From the NCBI RefSeq assembly GCF_000485595.1, contig NW_014577131.1:647006-711005 (forward strand): a stretch of 64,000 bases of DNA, read 5' to 3'. The stretch is from Priapulus caudatus (taxonomy: Eukaryota > Priapulida > Priapulimorpha > Priapulimorphida > Priapulidae). The notes beneath the pieces are model-generated. The model saw nothing but the letters and a program-made list of their open reading frames with translations, was not told the origin of the DNA and made no database searches. Positions 12,873 to 25,598 of this stretch are shown here, piece by piece. Position 1 is the stretch's first letter, and every line of letters begins with the position of its first letter. The translations under genes were made by a program, and so were the position numbers.

Positions 12873-15800
12873 ATTACATAGAATATATTCTATATCATAT
12901 AACACCATATATCAAACACAAATTCAAGCACTAAATTGCTTATTACAAGTTATCAGGGTAGAAAATGTTCTCAAAGAGATAGTTTCAGATACTTTACTCC
13001 TAATGTTATTATTAAGTCCAACATTATGTATATTGTCATCAATACATAAATCACACGCGAGTGATATCAACGTAGACGGATCATGGCGGTTTTACGTGTT
13101 GTAGTGACGTCAGCCATTTTACTCACCTGTATGGTTCGTACAACTTTTGCTGGCTCCATTGCCCACGTTTTTTCTGAGAGTTCCGACTGTAAAAACAGAG
13201 TAGATAATAAAGAGTAAATGAGAAAGAAACTATTCCGAACGCATTTCGAAGTATTCTTTTTGCCTACTAGATAAATAAATTTATATACGACTCATTGGGA
13301 GTAGTATCATTAGTTCATTAAGCAATTAATCGAAAAAATATTAACGTGGTTTTTTTCATCCGTTTTTTCATTGAAATAGCATGAACCAACATATAACATT
13401 TGCGGTACAATTATTAGCATTCGTTTTAGTATCCCTTGCCAAATAGATTTTGGTTGGAAGAATTTAAAACGACTTAATTGGTCGAATAAAAACGAAAAAA
13501 TACTGTTACCTCGCGCACGCATCTATGTCCGTGAATCTCGATAAACGTGGCAAAATCCTGCTTCAATCTGCCGCTCTCGTCTGATCTGAGCCAATCAACC
13601 GCCTCCTCAGGTGTCAGTGACTGGAAAAGCTCCGCTTTGCCGCAGTCTACTACTGCTATCGCCATCTTTCGGAGGGAAGCTGGAACGTCTGCACTGATTA
13701 CGTCTGTGCAGGTAGCTAGCAGCAATGCAACATCTGACATCACTTCGGAGTGTTCTGTAACCGAACATGTGGTTGATGAGTGCTTTATGTTTTGATAACC
13801 GCGTAGTGGAAATTATGGTAAAATATAAAATCAATTAGCAGCTTTCTTAAAGAATATAAACGCATGTTCTGCACTCTATGCATTATTTGAGAGAACACCA
13901 CAAACAAATGTGATATTCAATGCATTAGTGTCTGCATTTTCTTAGTACGGAGAATCACGGTCTTCCGACAAGCTGACTTAAACAGATAATTATTATGGTT
14001 ATTATTGAAGTACACTCAGGACAGACGTTTAACAACGCATAAATAAAGATGATCCTGAGTGTAGTACTGTGCCGATGGTGTACCTGAGTCTTTCTTCTTC
14101 ACAACTTGTGTGACAATATGACTCGTTATGTTAGATACATTCGAGGCTTGAACGTGGCTGTACCAGGCCTGTAACATATTGAAATCTTTATTAGCGGTTA
14201 GAAAGATGGATAATTTCGTACAGTTCCAAGTATATACTATAAATAAAATAATTAATATTCAACTGTTGAAAAGAAAATAATGCGATGGTGACGGAAAGGA
14301 AAAGAGATGGAAAAAGCGTGTCGAGATATGATCTATAACTATAGCCCTTTCACTTTGTAATAACATTCGATCAACCCCAGTACGCACCCCAGAACTTATC
14401 CTTAATAAGTCCTCAATTTGGCGATGTAACGTGAGTGGGTCAGTGGTTTTGAAGTCCGTGCTGATGCTTCTAACAATGGTGTTACTTCGCTTCAGGTTGC
14501 GCTTAGTGCTGAATGCGTCCTAGTAACGAAGGTCACAGCCGATAAGCACGCAATGTATACAATACATAACTAACGCACTCCAATAGCAAAGATAAACGTA
14601 ACGAAAAATGAGTAAATAACCCCTTTAATAAAAGTTAAGTAAATCGTAAAGTAAACAAACAAAGTAAACGTAAAAGCAAACTCAAGAACCGGATGTGTAG
14701 ATATACTTACTGTATACACACAGAGAACTCCTAAAATCTTTCTGTACCACGGGACATAGGTGGTTTGGTAGCGCTTGTGAATTCCTTCCAAGTATTCGTC
14801 TCCCGTGGAGCCTCCAAACAGTAAAATATCCATAGTATTCTTCATGCTTTTTGTATCCGATCCCATTGTGTACTCATTCCCGGAGTATATTCCCTATAGA
14901 TTTTTTAATTCTTTAGAATTTCTAAAAAAAAAATTTTCAACGACGAATTTCGAGCAATGAATTGTCAGGGGCGTGGAGTAGTTCTTTAGTTTATCAAATT
15001 ATCAGTAAATATTTAATAATACGATTATGTGAGCGTGGACACAAATGAACATTCATCATTGCCGGAAGAGCAAATAAACAATATCTGATATTTCTATGAT
15101 TTTTTGCACCTTCGGAAAATCTGTGACCGAATAATTAATATGAGAAATACATTCTGTTCCTTATACTTGTTGACGTATTGTTGCTAATATGTAGATGTGA
15201 AAATACTCTGAACTAAGCGATACCAGCGAACATATCATAAAATATTTTTTTAAGCTAAATCGTCTCGGCTTTGCTACTATCTGTGCAAGTTTTTTTTGTG
15301 TTAGATCCAGTAATGGTTATTGCCATACTTACGCTGTACATGTTCAGGAAAAAATGTTTGCAGAAGGTTGATCCGAACACGTCTATGTACGTATCCGCAG
15401 TAATTCCCGATGGCCACCGCATGATCTAGAAATCACACATACAGATAATACGCTCAAATATACGCATGTTAATTTTCGAATACATCTTGGATATACAGTT
15501 TTTGAGTAGTTCACATATTTAATAATTTTATAACAAAGTGATATAATCATCGCGATGAACTTCTCAGTGAATCTAGACTACGCGAGATGGTTCAATTTCT
15601 TTGTAAAACTTAACGCAGTACTTCTCATCTCAGCGGTATATGTGTGTGCCTGGCTGTCTGTATGTACGCGTGCCTGCATGCGTGTGTATCTACCTATATA
15701 CGTATGTGCCAATACGTGAGTACGACAACGTGCGTGTGCGCGTGCGCTTGTGTGCGTCTGTCCAGCTTCGTTGGGCATCATTTTTACGGGAATCACCGCA

Positions 15801-16338
15801 CTTACTTTTGATAGTTATAAATCAGAAAAAAACGGTAAGATGTCAACGTGCGGGGAGGGTGCTCGGAGTCGACGAATGGAACCTGATCTATATACGCACT
15901 ATATCACGACTCATTGTTTACACCTAGCGTTGATCTATGTACGCACTATATCATGACTCATCGTTTATACCTAGCGTTGATCTATATACGCAATCATGAC
16001 TCATTGTTTATACCTAGCGTTGATCTATATACGCACTATATCATGACTCATTGTTTATACCTATCGTTGATCTATGTACGCAAGCATGACTCATTGCTTG
16101 TACCTACAGCGTCTACACGTCTTACATCTTGGGTGATGCATAGACCATAGATAACAGACATGGTCGTGCGTGGTTTCACGACATATGAATTAGTCTCGTA
16201 ATAAGTGTTCTCTATTCTAGCCTAGTGCTCTCTGCTGCTGCTGCTGCTAATCGAATAATAACTACCTGTCCCATCCCGGCGACGTTAGTGACGAATGCGT
16301 CTAGTGTGAGAGGTGTCATCGCTTGAGGCATCATCTCC
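8035..16338 (-). CDS. PEPS-like gene, exons for the helical middle and phosphohistidine domain
   Basis: Exons in transcript order: 16266-16338, 15333-15425, 14711-14893, 14084-14168, 13510-13754, 13127-13186, 12557-12657, 11686-11821, 11334-11425, 11040-11118, 10693-10741, 10048-10124, 9664-9766, 8484-8558, 8035-8117. All junctions in this block agree in phase. Landmarks: [15 protein letters not shown] (start of the middle domain), [64 protein letters not shown], then [20 protein letters not shown] with the catalytic His split from its downstream residues by an intron, and the terminal [15 protein letters not shown]. The protein ends in an acidic tail at TAA 8,035-8,037. Confidence 0.9.
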
Positions 16339-19300
16339 CTGCGGTCCATACAACGAAATAGATGTTAATAAACGAAGACGAAAGCTTATATGTAGCAAAA
16401 CAAATTCCGTTAAGAATAGAGGACGAGTGACCTTATTCGGTCAAACGACAAGTAATGATTTTTTTCGATACAGGCTTTTGGCACGAGTAAAATTTGTCAC
16501 GTCACACTGAATAGCTGATGGATCGTTAGCCCGTACTTGTACTACTCAGCATTAAAGAACGATCAGTGTTCTAGAAAGGGTTATTCTAGTAGTGATTGAG
16601 TAAGTACATAGAAGGACTATTGTACCTGAGGTTGAGAAAGAAGCCAGCGACAAGTGGGATACAATGTCAAAGCGACTATAAAACTATTCACCCGGTGATT
16701 CGCGTTTGTATTACAGGTTCGTCATTCAATTAACGCCCGTTCATCCTGCTCATTGATCAGCTCGTTTCTGACTCATGTTGAGGACGATTGGGTCGAGCTT
16801 TGCAGCAGGTAGATCTGCCCGTCTTTCACTGGCAAACTCTAATCTCGCGCGTCGTCCGTGAACGAGTTCTCAACCTGTAAAACATGTAATGTCAGCGTTT
16901 CTAGCTGGCGTTACATAGAACTGAAAATACTATTTATATGTGCCCATGCAAGAGCTCATATCGCATAATGCGAATTCGAATTATTGTAGACTTGCCACGT
17001 TTCAGGTTACCTGCATTGTATGAAACAGATAAGTAATCCCCACAGACTTAGGTTGATTTACCTGTATGCCAATGTTCCCCGAAATTCCAAGCTGATTCGT
17101 CTGTAGGCTTACATTCACCTTTTAGCGTCTTGTGCTCTATTTCCCGCCTTCTCCTGGTCTGTCAATCAACAAAATGAATTTCGATCACTTAGTTGTACCA
17201 TTGATTTCAGTTATAATGCCTTCTAAGAGCCGAACTCTTAGTTAGATGAGATAAGCTGGGGTAGCGGAGATTATTGTATACATTATGGGTCGCGTCGATT
17301 CTGTTTCTGTTTGTCCATTCGATATAATCAGAATTGTTTGGGGTTCGAAAATATAATCGAATAATAATTCACCTTCACTGATACCCCGTAGAAACTGCAA
17401 ATTTGACCCCCCATCAAACTAGTCCGGACCAGCGCGCGCGCTAATATCTTTCAGTTCAGTACACGCTATCCCGGGCTGAAATACGCGCTGTCTATGATGA
17501 AGTGCTAAGTTAGCGCGACGAATGAAAGAGCGGCCAGGCCCGCATCGAAGCGTGCTAAGTTATCCAATACTAATGTCGGATAAATAATGAGACTATAATG
17601 AGAGCTCGGTCGATGACAAACTGTCGGATGAGGCGTACATGTTTACGCCATTCCGTGGAACAATAATTTCCATTGTTAGTATGTTAATTTAATTGTAATA
17701 TATATTTCATTTTATTTTTATATTTATAGTATTTTTAATGATATGTATAATTTTCGCGGGATCTCACTTACCACTAACATCCATTCTTACGCACTTGCTT
17801 CCTTATGATTATCTCTTGATGCTAAGCTTATCGTTAGAAGGCTAACGATGCAGAAATATTGTATCTGGTTCCGTCACTCCCGAAGACACCGCCTGGAAGC
17901 AAATAATTTATTGCGTTTCTACTATTATAGATCTATTTATTATCTATTATTATTATTATTATTATTATTTACTATCTATTTATTATTTATATAAGAAAGA
18001 TAACGGGTTTTCAGAATCATAAAGATTGACTCATTTTCATTTCATAGCTCATTTTCTTCTAGATTGAGAGTGAAACTGCGATCTATCTGATAAATCTATT
18101 CCTTTAGATGTATTCGTGATATTTTATTTCAGAATCGAAGCATAGAATAAATAAGGAGATTCAAAAGCATTTTCAAAATATCTGCACTGGAATTAGCTTC
18201 ATCATGTTGAACGACAGTTTCTATGCATATTTCGGAGTCTATCCGTCTGGTCGTTATCTCAAATACCCTGTTTGGAGGAATCATTCCTATAGGGATACGC
18301 ATAGAGATACTCACCTCGGCAGTCTGTGTTGTAATGCTACCTACGGGCGAATTTCAGTAGCAGTCTTATGCTAGATTGTACTTCCTCTCCTAACCTACAC
18401 ATCTCTTTCAAATTTGCACGCTCACTACCCGCCTTTGTTCTAATTTTAATTTCTTGGATCATTTATTTGGGATGGTTTCGTCAATTTACCTCCCCGATTC
18501 CGTACGACACGTTGATGGACATGACGCCAGGGTTTCCAGACACTGGATCTCTGGTGAAGAGAACACCGGCAGCGTCTGCCTTCACCATCTCTTGCACGCA
18601 GACGCCAACATCTGCTGCTACAACCTGACCGTGGTTCCTGCACGAAAGACGTTCCAATGCAAAAGACATTGCGTGATGATTTTGTTTCCTCGTGATAATA
18701 TTTTTTGCCATTATATCTGCAGCAGTTATATTCATTATTAACTATCACTGTGTTGTCTTTAAGTTAACGACAATGTAACTTATTATTTGGATGCTTTCAT
18801 AGTTCAATATACAGGCGAATATACTCTGAAAAGTGAGACGATCATACCTCCTGTACTCAACAGCTTGCTGTGTGAACGAGGATGCCCAACACTTTACGAT
18901 AGCGTGGCAAATCTGGAAATGGTATCGCAAATATTATCAAATGTAGTATAATATAGCTGATCTCAGTCATTACATGAAATACGTCTGCAAAGCTGGTACT
19001 TGTAACGCGTAATTGTTCATACAAAATAGTAAAAACACTTTATAATAGCGTAGAAATTCTGAGAAAAAAGGTATCGCAAGAATTTTGGTAGTAGCTTAAA
19101 GCATAGTACCTGATCCTCGCCATTAGCGTAGGAAAAACTGAAATCGGTCTGCCAACATGCTTTATGGAAGCTAACTTATTAAGCTATGATTGCTAACGCT
19201 ATAATCGTCGACTGCAGAGACATATATGTGTTAGGTATGTCTCATTTACTACAGTTTACGGCTCGATCTATGCGCATCAATACCTCCTTTATGCCCGCGA

Positions 19301-20154
19301 CCCCAAGAAACGTCTCCATCTGCCCCGCGAATGAAGCTTCACCACCATCTTCTCCTTTAAAAGTTAGTCAAAAATATTTTTAAATATCACGATATTACAT
19401 GCCGAGAATTCTTGTTGCTGTAAATTCCACTAGCATTATTAATGTTAGATGTGTTAACTGTGCAACATACCGACAGCAGAGACAACGAATTGTTGTCATT
19501 GATAATCAGAAACAACTCGATGTTTTATTTCGTCCAAAAACATTACTTGATGTCTTGCTTACAGGCAAATTTTTATGATAATATTAGACGTTAGTTGTCC
19601 AACATACCGACAGCAGACGATCGTACGGCAAACGTCTTCTGTTTCCATTCATCGCTAAAGAGATCGTTCAGCTGTTTCGCGACATCCGTCTCTAACGATG
19701 TACTCAGCTTTGTCTTTGTGAAGCTCTCCACGGTGGTTTTTGATAATTCCTGTATACTGCCTTCCTTCTTCTGACTATAAATAAGTAAAAGCCCCCGAGT
19801 AACTTATATAAGCTTTATGCATTTCCTACAATCAGTGGAAAAGCAGCAACCAGCAATGTGATACGAACTTAAACCATAATAGTGGGAGAAACGTGCTTAA
19901 ATTTATTCTACGATACTCTGCTCCTGATTTCTTACTACTCCAGGTCAATAGTGTGTTCAAATTTATTTAACGACTTACTATGCAACATCCTCTAGTTCTT
20001 TAATGCAGGCAGTCAGGGTCTTGTTATCGTTCAGATGATGTTTGTAAGCCGCAACGGTCATGCAAAATCCTCTTGGAACCAGGAACTAGAAGCAGAATCA
20101 ATAGTCTCACACAAATTCTATTTCAAATAGGTAGGCAAGGCAATCGTGGCGCAG

Positions 20155-20195
<41 letters not shown>

Positions 20196-21378
20196 TTCGG
20201 GGTTCCGCGCACATATGATAGGAACACGGTACACAATATAACTCATTATGATGAGTTCTGATCGTATATAACAGCCATGTTTTCAATGTTTGACTGCCAC
20301 ACTAGTTAACCCTTCCTTCTTACCTGCGATAAAAATTTCGATATGGGCAGTCCACAATCCAGACAAGATGTCTCGTATTACACGTACCTTGCCAGTTAGT
20401 TGGGTCAGCAAGGCCAGTTGCATACCTTTACCACCAACCAGTTGTGAGGAGGCACATGCGGGATTGGTGAAGTCCAGTGTTAGTGCACTATTGTTAATTT
20501 CTTCTCCCACTTAAATTGCCAAATGATAATATATGACAAAACTTAATAAATAATTAAATAATTAAATAGGCAAACAAATACGCAAACAACAAAACATTAA
20601 TGTTGAATTTTGAATTACATGTTAAAGTTACAATAAATAAGTAACCATGGTTAAAAGCTATATATAAATATAAATATATAATTATAATATTAACTATACC
20701 ATATAACTAATAAAAGCACACATATATGTGTATATATAATTAATCAAATTCGAAAAGTTCTATTCCCATTATTTGATACTATTTAGTAAGTAATATAAAG
20801 CCTTAGGCCGCTATACTTTATCATGTGTAATATACAAGCGTAAAATTGCGATGTCAAATACGCAACGTCACCAATCTCGTGTGTTTTTGTACAATTTTTA
20901 GGGAGTAGGATCGCATACATTCATGACTATTCCTAAAGCATTGACTAAGGTAGGCATTCAAAATCACAACCACGCATGTATGCATTTAACGTTGGTAGGA
21001 GGTACACGATTAAAGGAGAAATATAATTTATAGGAAATTAATTCCTACCTGTTTCCTTTAACATTGGGACCGATTGCTGAGGAATCGCTGCACACAGACC
21101 GTGATGTCTAAAAAAGAACGTTCCCCGACAACTTTGAAAACATTTCGATCTACGAATAGTCTGCATCAATGACTTTAATTAACATCTCGAAATCGTTACA
21201 TGTTTTAGATAACCTGATAAATGCGAATGTTCTTTACTTCCGCCACGAATGTTTTGCTCATAATCGATATCCTTGCATCATTATTAATCACATTCATTGA
21301 GCGGTCACACACATTCACACACCAATATACAAGCACACGCGTACGTCACGCACATACACACGCACACAGACAACATAT

Positions 21379-21440
<62 letters not shown>

Positions 21441-24400
21441 AACACATACACAGCACACACACACACCTGTACATGTAATCAGTAACGCCCCAGCCCTTGA
21501 TTCCATTGATCGTCACATCGGTGAATTGCTCATGAATCCTGACGCTCCATTTATCTCCAGCATAAAGAATTTGCTCCTGCTTCTTCTCTACCGTAACAGT
21601 GCAGTCAAGGTGGCCTGGGTGAAACATAGATTACATGAAAAAATATAATCTAATTATAAATTAAATCGATTACGCTCTTGATATGCATACAGGGATTAGC
21701 GATGCAATTCTTGTCTTGTGTCTATATGACTAACTGAACACCTAGTATTGCTTACGTTTGATTACAGCGTGGTGTATACTAAGCCTAAACAGATGACCAT
21801 ATTAACTAACTATACCAGACGAGAGCGTTGAAGCTGAATTGTCGGGGATGCTGCGCTGAATGTCGCGATCCGCGACAAGTGCAGATCGCTTGATTTCAGC
21901 ACAAGTGTCTGTCCACTCGGCAAGACCATGTATCCGCTAGTGATGCTGGAAAAACGAAGAAAATGTGTTGGAAGGCAAAGTCTTTCATTATGCTTACTAC
22001 ATGATTTTTTCATGCTTCATGGAAAGTGACAACTGATTGAGATTATCGCAAAAGCGTTTTCGATATTATTTTTGAGATATTTCTCGGGAGAGAAAAAGAG
22101 CCAAAGATACCGATACTAACTAGTTGCAGGGTTTATAAGAACTAGGCTGTATAGGATTAAAATAAATTCAAATCATCGAAAATTATCTCAAAATCTTCTT
22201 TTTTTTTAGATTATTTAACCCTGGTGTATGGTTGGGGTAAAAAACTATAGCTTTATGGTAACAGAGAAGCCACTATAATTATTATTGAGTTTAAAAAACA
22301 TTTACATTGTATTACTCACTATTCAAATTATCTTTCGATTATATAAAAATCTTATAGTTATGTAGAATATCATTAGAAGCAAAATAAGGCTATAATGTTT
22401 ATCATACTTATATTTTATACCGATATCAATATCATATGAAACTGGAACTTGTACTTACTGGGAGGCAAGTGAGGGAAGACTTCTGGCCAAAAGGAGAAGA
22501 TTGTTCCATCCTTCAGAGGAATATAATTAATAAGATCGACAAAGCTGTCGTGGAGAACTTTTTTACAGAGTAGTGAACTATAGAGTACGAAGAATCAAAA
22601 CATGCACGCTGTCGGGGTTTCGCGTACAAAGATTAAAATGACATTCGACATTTATAAATTAGTTAACAGTATCTGGCAATAAATTGATGGGAATATCTTA
22701 GTGATTCATCAGAAATACCATTTCGCGCGTGTTCGCATGGAATGGCGCCACTGGCGCGTAATTTGCGTATCACTCTATGAGAACACTAAGAGGGGAAACA
22801 AGCTGCTAACCTCCAGATATCCCCAGTTAGCAATGTATCTGTTGTATGTGCTCCAGTCTCGGATGCCCCATGCATGCTCCCTGACTCCTCTTAACAGCAG
22901 CTTCTTCTCCGGCTCTCCTTCCACAGTTAGCTCACCATGTAATTGTGCGCAAACCTCATACTTGTGGTTTTCTTTACTATAGATAGAATGTGGAGGGCGT
23001 AGTAAAATGTTTTTTCTTATTTGCATTTAATAGTTCAAGAGATTGTCTAAGTAATAAACATGGTAAGTACAATTTCATGAAACATACCTGTATTTATTTA
23101 AGCGTTGAAGGTAGCTAGGGCTCCATGGTTCTCTAGCAACAACATCGGAAACCACAGAAAGATCGTTGTCATCGATGTATGAGAACTTCCCAGAAAAAGA
23201 CGTACACCTGCCAAGAATTGCTTTTTGATTATTTCTTACGATAGGCTATGGTGCGGTCACCGCGATGGCATGAAATGCAACGACGCAACGAAACGCTTAC
23301 AACGCAACGCATAGTAACGCAGCATAAAGGGGTTAATTTTAAAAACAATTACCTACCTCATACAGTGTACTTGATAAACCTCAAAGGGCACAAGATTTAA
23401 CTACCCTGGCGGAGATATCCGTTACAAGTCGTCCAATAGTAATCGTCGTTATAATTCAAATACGTAAAATGGTTATAATCCTAGTAGATAATACGAAAAA
23501 AACAGTCGAAAAACACAGAACAACAACCCATAATTAGAGATATGACGTATACGTACACGAATGCAAATTGAACGTGCACTAGAATGCCTTCATCTTCTAT
23601 ATCCAGCTCATTTCTTTGACCTTCTCTGAAATAATAAAAAAACGGATATGCATAAACGACAGCAAGAAGGAGACGCTAGTTCTTGTACTAAACAACGACC
23701 GCGTCCATGATGAAATTTACCAAGAATTATACCTCAGGCGGCCATTGAACGTCACTCGCCACCTCAGCATCGGGTGCAGAACTTCAAACTGCAAGCCTCC
23801 TGCAGTGAATGTTTGTCCGTCGGTGTTGTAGACAGTTGTGTCGGGGAAGCTGGGGAAGTGAAAGTAACGTCCGTCCTCGAGCTTCAGCATCAACCATACC
23901 TGGAACAGATAGCTGCCATCACCATCGATTCTAAACCCGTTATTCTCTCCCACTCTCATTCTCTCTCACGCATATTGATACACACTTTTGCCTATATTGT
24001 TTCTCTGTCTCAATCTCTCTTTCTCTCTCTCGCTCGCTAGACATCTCACTCGCTCTCGCTCTCTCCCGTTCTCTCACGCTTTCTCTTTCTTACACTCTCT
24101 CTGTCTCCATCTCCCTCCTTTCCTATCTCTCATTTTCCTTCCATTCCTCTCTCCCTCCTTCCCTATCTCTCATTCTCCTTTCATTCCTCTCTCCCTCCCT
24201 CTCTATCTCTTATTCTCCTTCCATTCCACTTTTCCTCCTTCCCCACCCGCCCTATTCCCCTCCGTTCCTCTCTCCCTTCCTCCATCTATCCCTTCCTTTC
24301 TCCTTCCCTACCCTTGCTTTTTCACTATTGATTCTAAACCTGATACCCGCTTCCGTTAATTTTAAAGGCTTTTAGTTAAACAGCAACGAACTTCGACTCA

Positions 24401-25075
24401 ATAATACTATATCTGCCGGTACTGTATACTGCCACTTCGGCGGGAAATGTGTAACCCTCAACCCTTATAAGTGATCTACTTCCTACCTCTGCAGTTCTTC
24501 CGTGTAGACGCGTGATACGCGCCACCAACATGTTTCCACGGCTGTCCACTCCATTAAAAGATACACAGTCAAATGCCTGCAGCAGTAAGTTTAGCATGCA
24601 TGGTCACATGGCACGCTCACAATATACCTTGCCAAAACGGAGAAGGGTACAGTGAGGTGGATATATNNNNNNNNNNNNNNNNNNNNNNNNNNNNNNNNNN
24701 NNNNNNNNNNNNNNNNNNNNNNNNNNNNNNNNNNNNNNNNNNNNNNNNNNTATGGCCTATATCTACCGCCCACGGCATACGCGGTGCTCGCGGCGTGATC
24801 GGGTTGGCCAACTCGCGATCTTCAGTGCATGTAAACGCGCCTGCCACAGTTCATTGAACGGAACTTGCCAATTCGCCAACACAAAGTTGGCAGTGTAAAC
24901 CCAGCTTAGGGTGTACACGCACGCACGAACGCACGCACACACACACACACACACGCAGGTACGCACGCACGCACACACACACGCGCGCGCGCACGCACGC
25001 ACACACACACACCATGCACGCACGCACCGACACGCACGCACGAAGGCACGCCACGCCCACGAAGGCACCACGAAG

Positions 25076-25122
<47 letters not shown>

Positions 25123-25598
25123 CGAAGGCACGAAGGCACGCACGCACGCACGCACGCACGCACGAAGGCACGCACGCACGCATATATCTATGTACGTGTG
25201 TGTGCGTGCGTGCGTGCGTATTCCTACCATGTTATAAGCACTCGCGTAGTAACATTATCAGCTCGAAAATTGACGAATTGGCAAAAAAAAAACGATCGAA
25301 TTACAATAATTGACAATGTCATCACAAAATGTGTAATCAATATGTGTAAATGTGTAATCAATGTGTACACAATGTGTACACAAATGTGTAATCAATATGT
25401 ATGTTGTGTATCACAATGTTAAGATTGCGAAACACGGTGATGCGATTGTAGGAGTTTGGCGTCAGCAGCAGGTGTTAACAGTGCGAGCTTCGCGTCTAGC
25501 AAACCCTGTGATCCAGTAAAATCCATGACCTTCCAAAGTTTATGCATCGGTTCATTCGACGCATTAATCTCTCCGTCAATAACCAAATCCAAGCAAGT
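8035..25598 (-). CDS. PEP synthase / rifampicin phosphotransferase-like protein (multi-exon, 5' end missing)
   Basis: About 35 exons encode roughly 1,250 residues in the order expected for animal phosphoenolpyruvate-synthase-like proteins: N-terminal accessory domain, ATP-grasp (PPDK_N), helical middle, then C-terminal swivelling domain with the phospho-acceptor histidine ([17 protein letters not shown]). Enzymes of this fold pass phosphate from ATP through that histidine to a substrate. The protein ends 58 residues after the histidine, so it lacks the PEP-binding TIM barrel of bacterial PpsA and has the layout of rifampicin phosphotransferase (RPH). Its animal substrate is unknown to me. Most exon junctions agree in phase. 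Exceptions: the exons at 22.5, 21.9 and 21.6 kb each need one more G at a splice junction, the exons at 16.7-17.15 kb contain small indels, and one exon expected between 17.8 and 17.15 kb was not found. The start codon and first exon(s) must lie upstream of 25.6 kb. Confidence 0.88.
9203..9628. repeat. (ATCC)n tetranucleotide satellite
   Basis: More than 400 bp of CATC/CCAT units, nearly perfect over 9,465-9,560, in the intron before the exon carrying [10 protein letters not shown]. The M/D/G/W-rich minus-strand ORFs here are repeat artefacts. Confidence 0.95.
12815..12872. repeat. (TA)n-(GA)n compound microsatellite
   Basis: About 18 TA units run directly into about 10 AG units, in an intron of the PEPS-like gene. 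Confidence 0.9.
15885..16107. repeat. Intronic minisatellite, about 45-bp unit, five copies
   Basis: The unit begins GATCTATATACGCA, contains CATGACTCATTGTTTA and ends CCTAGCGTT. Units differ by presence of an internal CTATAT block and by point changes. It lies in an intron of the PEPS-like gene, and the plus-strand ORFs over it are not genes. Confidence 0.9.
16691..20509 (-). CDS. PEPS-like gene, exons for the ATP-grasp (PPDK_N) domain
   Basis: Exons in transcript order: 20388-20509, 19979-20085, 19608-19774, 19260-19354, 18848-18891, 18490-18637, 17847-17892, then 17062-17153 and about 16691-16874. Recognisable PPDK_N motifs are [12 protein letters not shown] (glycine-rich), [68 protein letters not shown] and, across small frameshifts, KDGQIYLLQ. 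An exon for the segment after EPDTIFLH was not found. The last two exons (IGIQ|VENSF) keep recognisable family sequence in shifting frames. Confidence 0.8.
20158..20193. repeat. (TA)n microsatellite
   Basis: Perfect TA run in a PEPS-like intron. Confidence 0.95.
21049..25598 (-). CDS. PEPS-like gene, exons for the N-terminal accessory domain
   Basis: Exons in transcript order: 25434-25598, 24487-24576, 23733-23899, 23557-23625, 23088-23207, 22811-22976, 22459-22557, 21816-21945, 21467-21614, 21049-21107. The first is tentative: its donor is weak, though its frame joins to [15 protein letters not shown]. The domain has the repeated beta-rich pattern of this family ([20 protein letters not shown], then [44 protein letters not shown]). 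It is absent from bacterial PpsA. A run of Ns at 24,667-24,750 lies in an intron. Junctions around 22,557, 22,459 and 21,816 are each off by one base, as if a G had been lost from a GG pair. Confidence 0.8.
21380..21440. repeat. (CA)n microsatellite
   Basis: About 30 CA units beginning some 27 bp downstream, in transcript terms, of the donor of the exon at 21467-21614. Confidence 0.95.
23950..24340. repeat. CT-rich low-complexity intron tract
   Basis: Polypyrimidine tract of CTCT, CCTTCC and TCTCATT motifs between two N-terminal exons of the PEPS-like gene. The plus-strand ORFs rich in L, S and F are composition artefacts. Confidence 0.85.
24667..24750. other. Assembly gap (84 N)
   Basis: A run of N inside an intron of the PEPS-like gene. 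Flanks are TATAT on the left and TATGGCC on the right. Confidence 0.99.
24910..25220. repeat. (ACGC)n / (CA)n microsatellite
   Basis: ACGC units with interspersed ACGAAGGC variants and short CA runs. ORFs of C/R/V or H/T/R residues on either strand are artefacts. Confidence 0.95.

Noticed and set aside
15885-16107. Possible CRISPR-like array
   Set aside because: The units are adjacent tandem repeats without unique spacers, inside a eukaryotic intron.
18129-18314. Minus-strand [20 protein letters not shown] as a PEPS-like exon
   Set aside because: It looked like the GxVTPDRF segment, but the true exon for that segment is 17,847-17,892 ([13 protein letters not shown]), which joins in phase to GIGE. 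The ORF lies in the intron between them and its phase does not fit.
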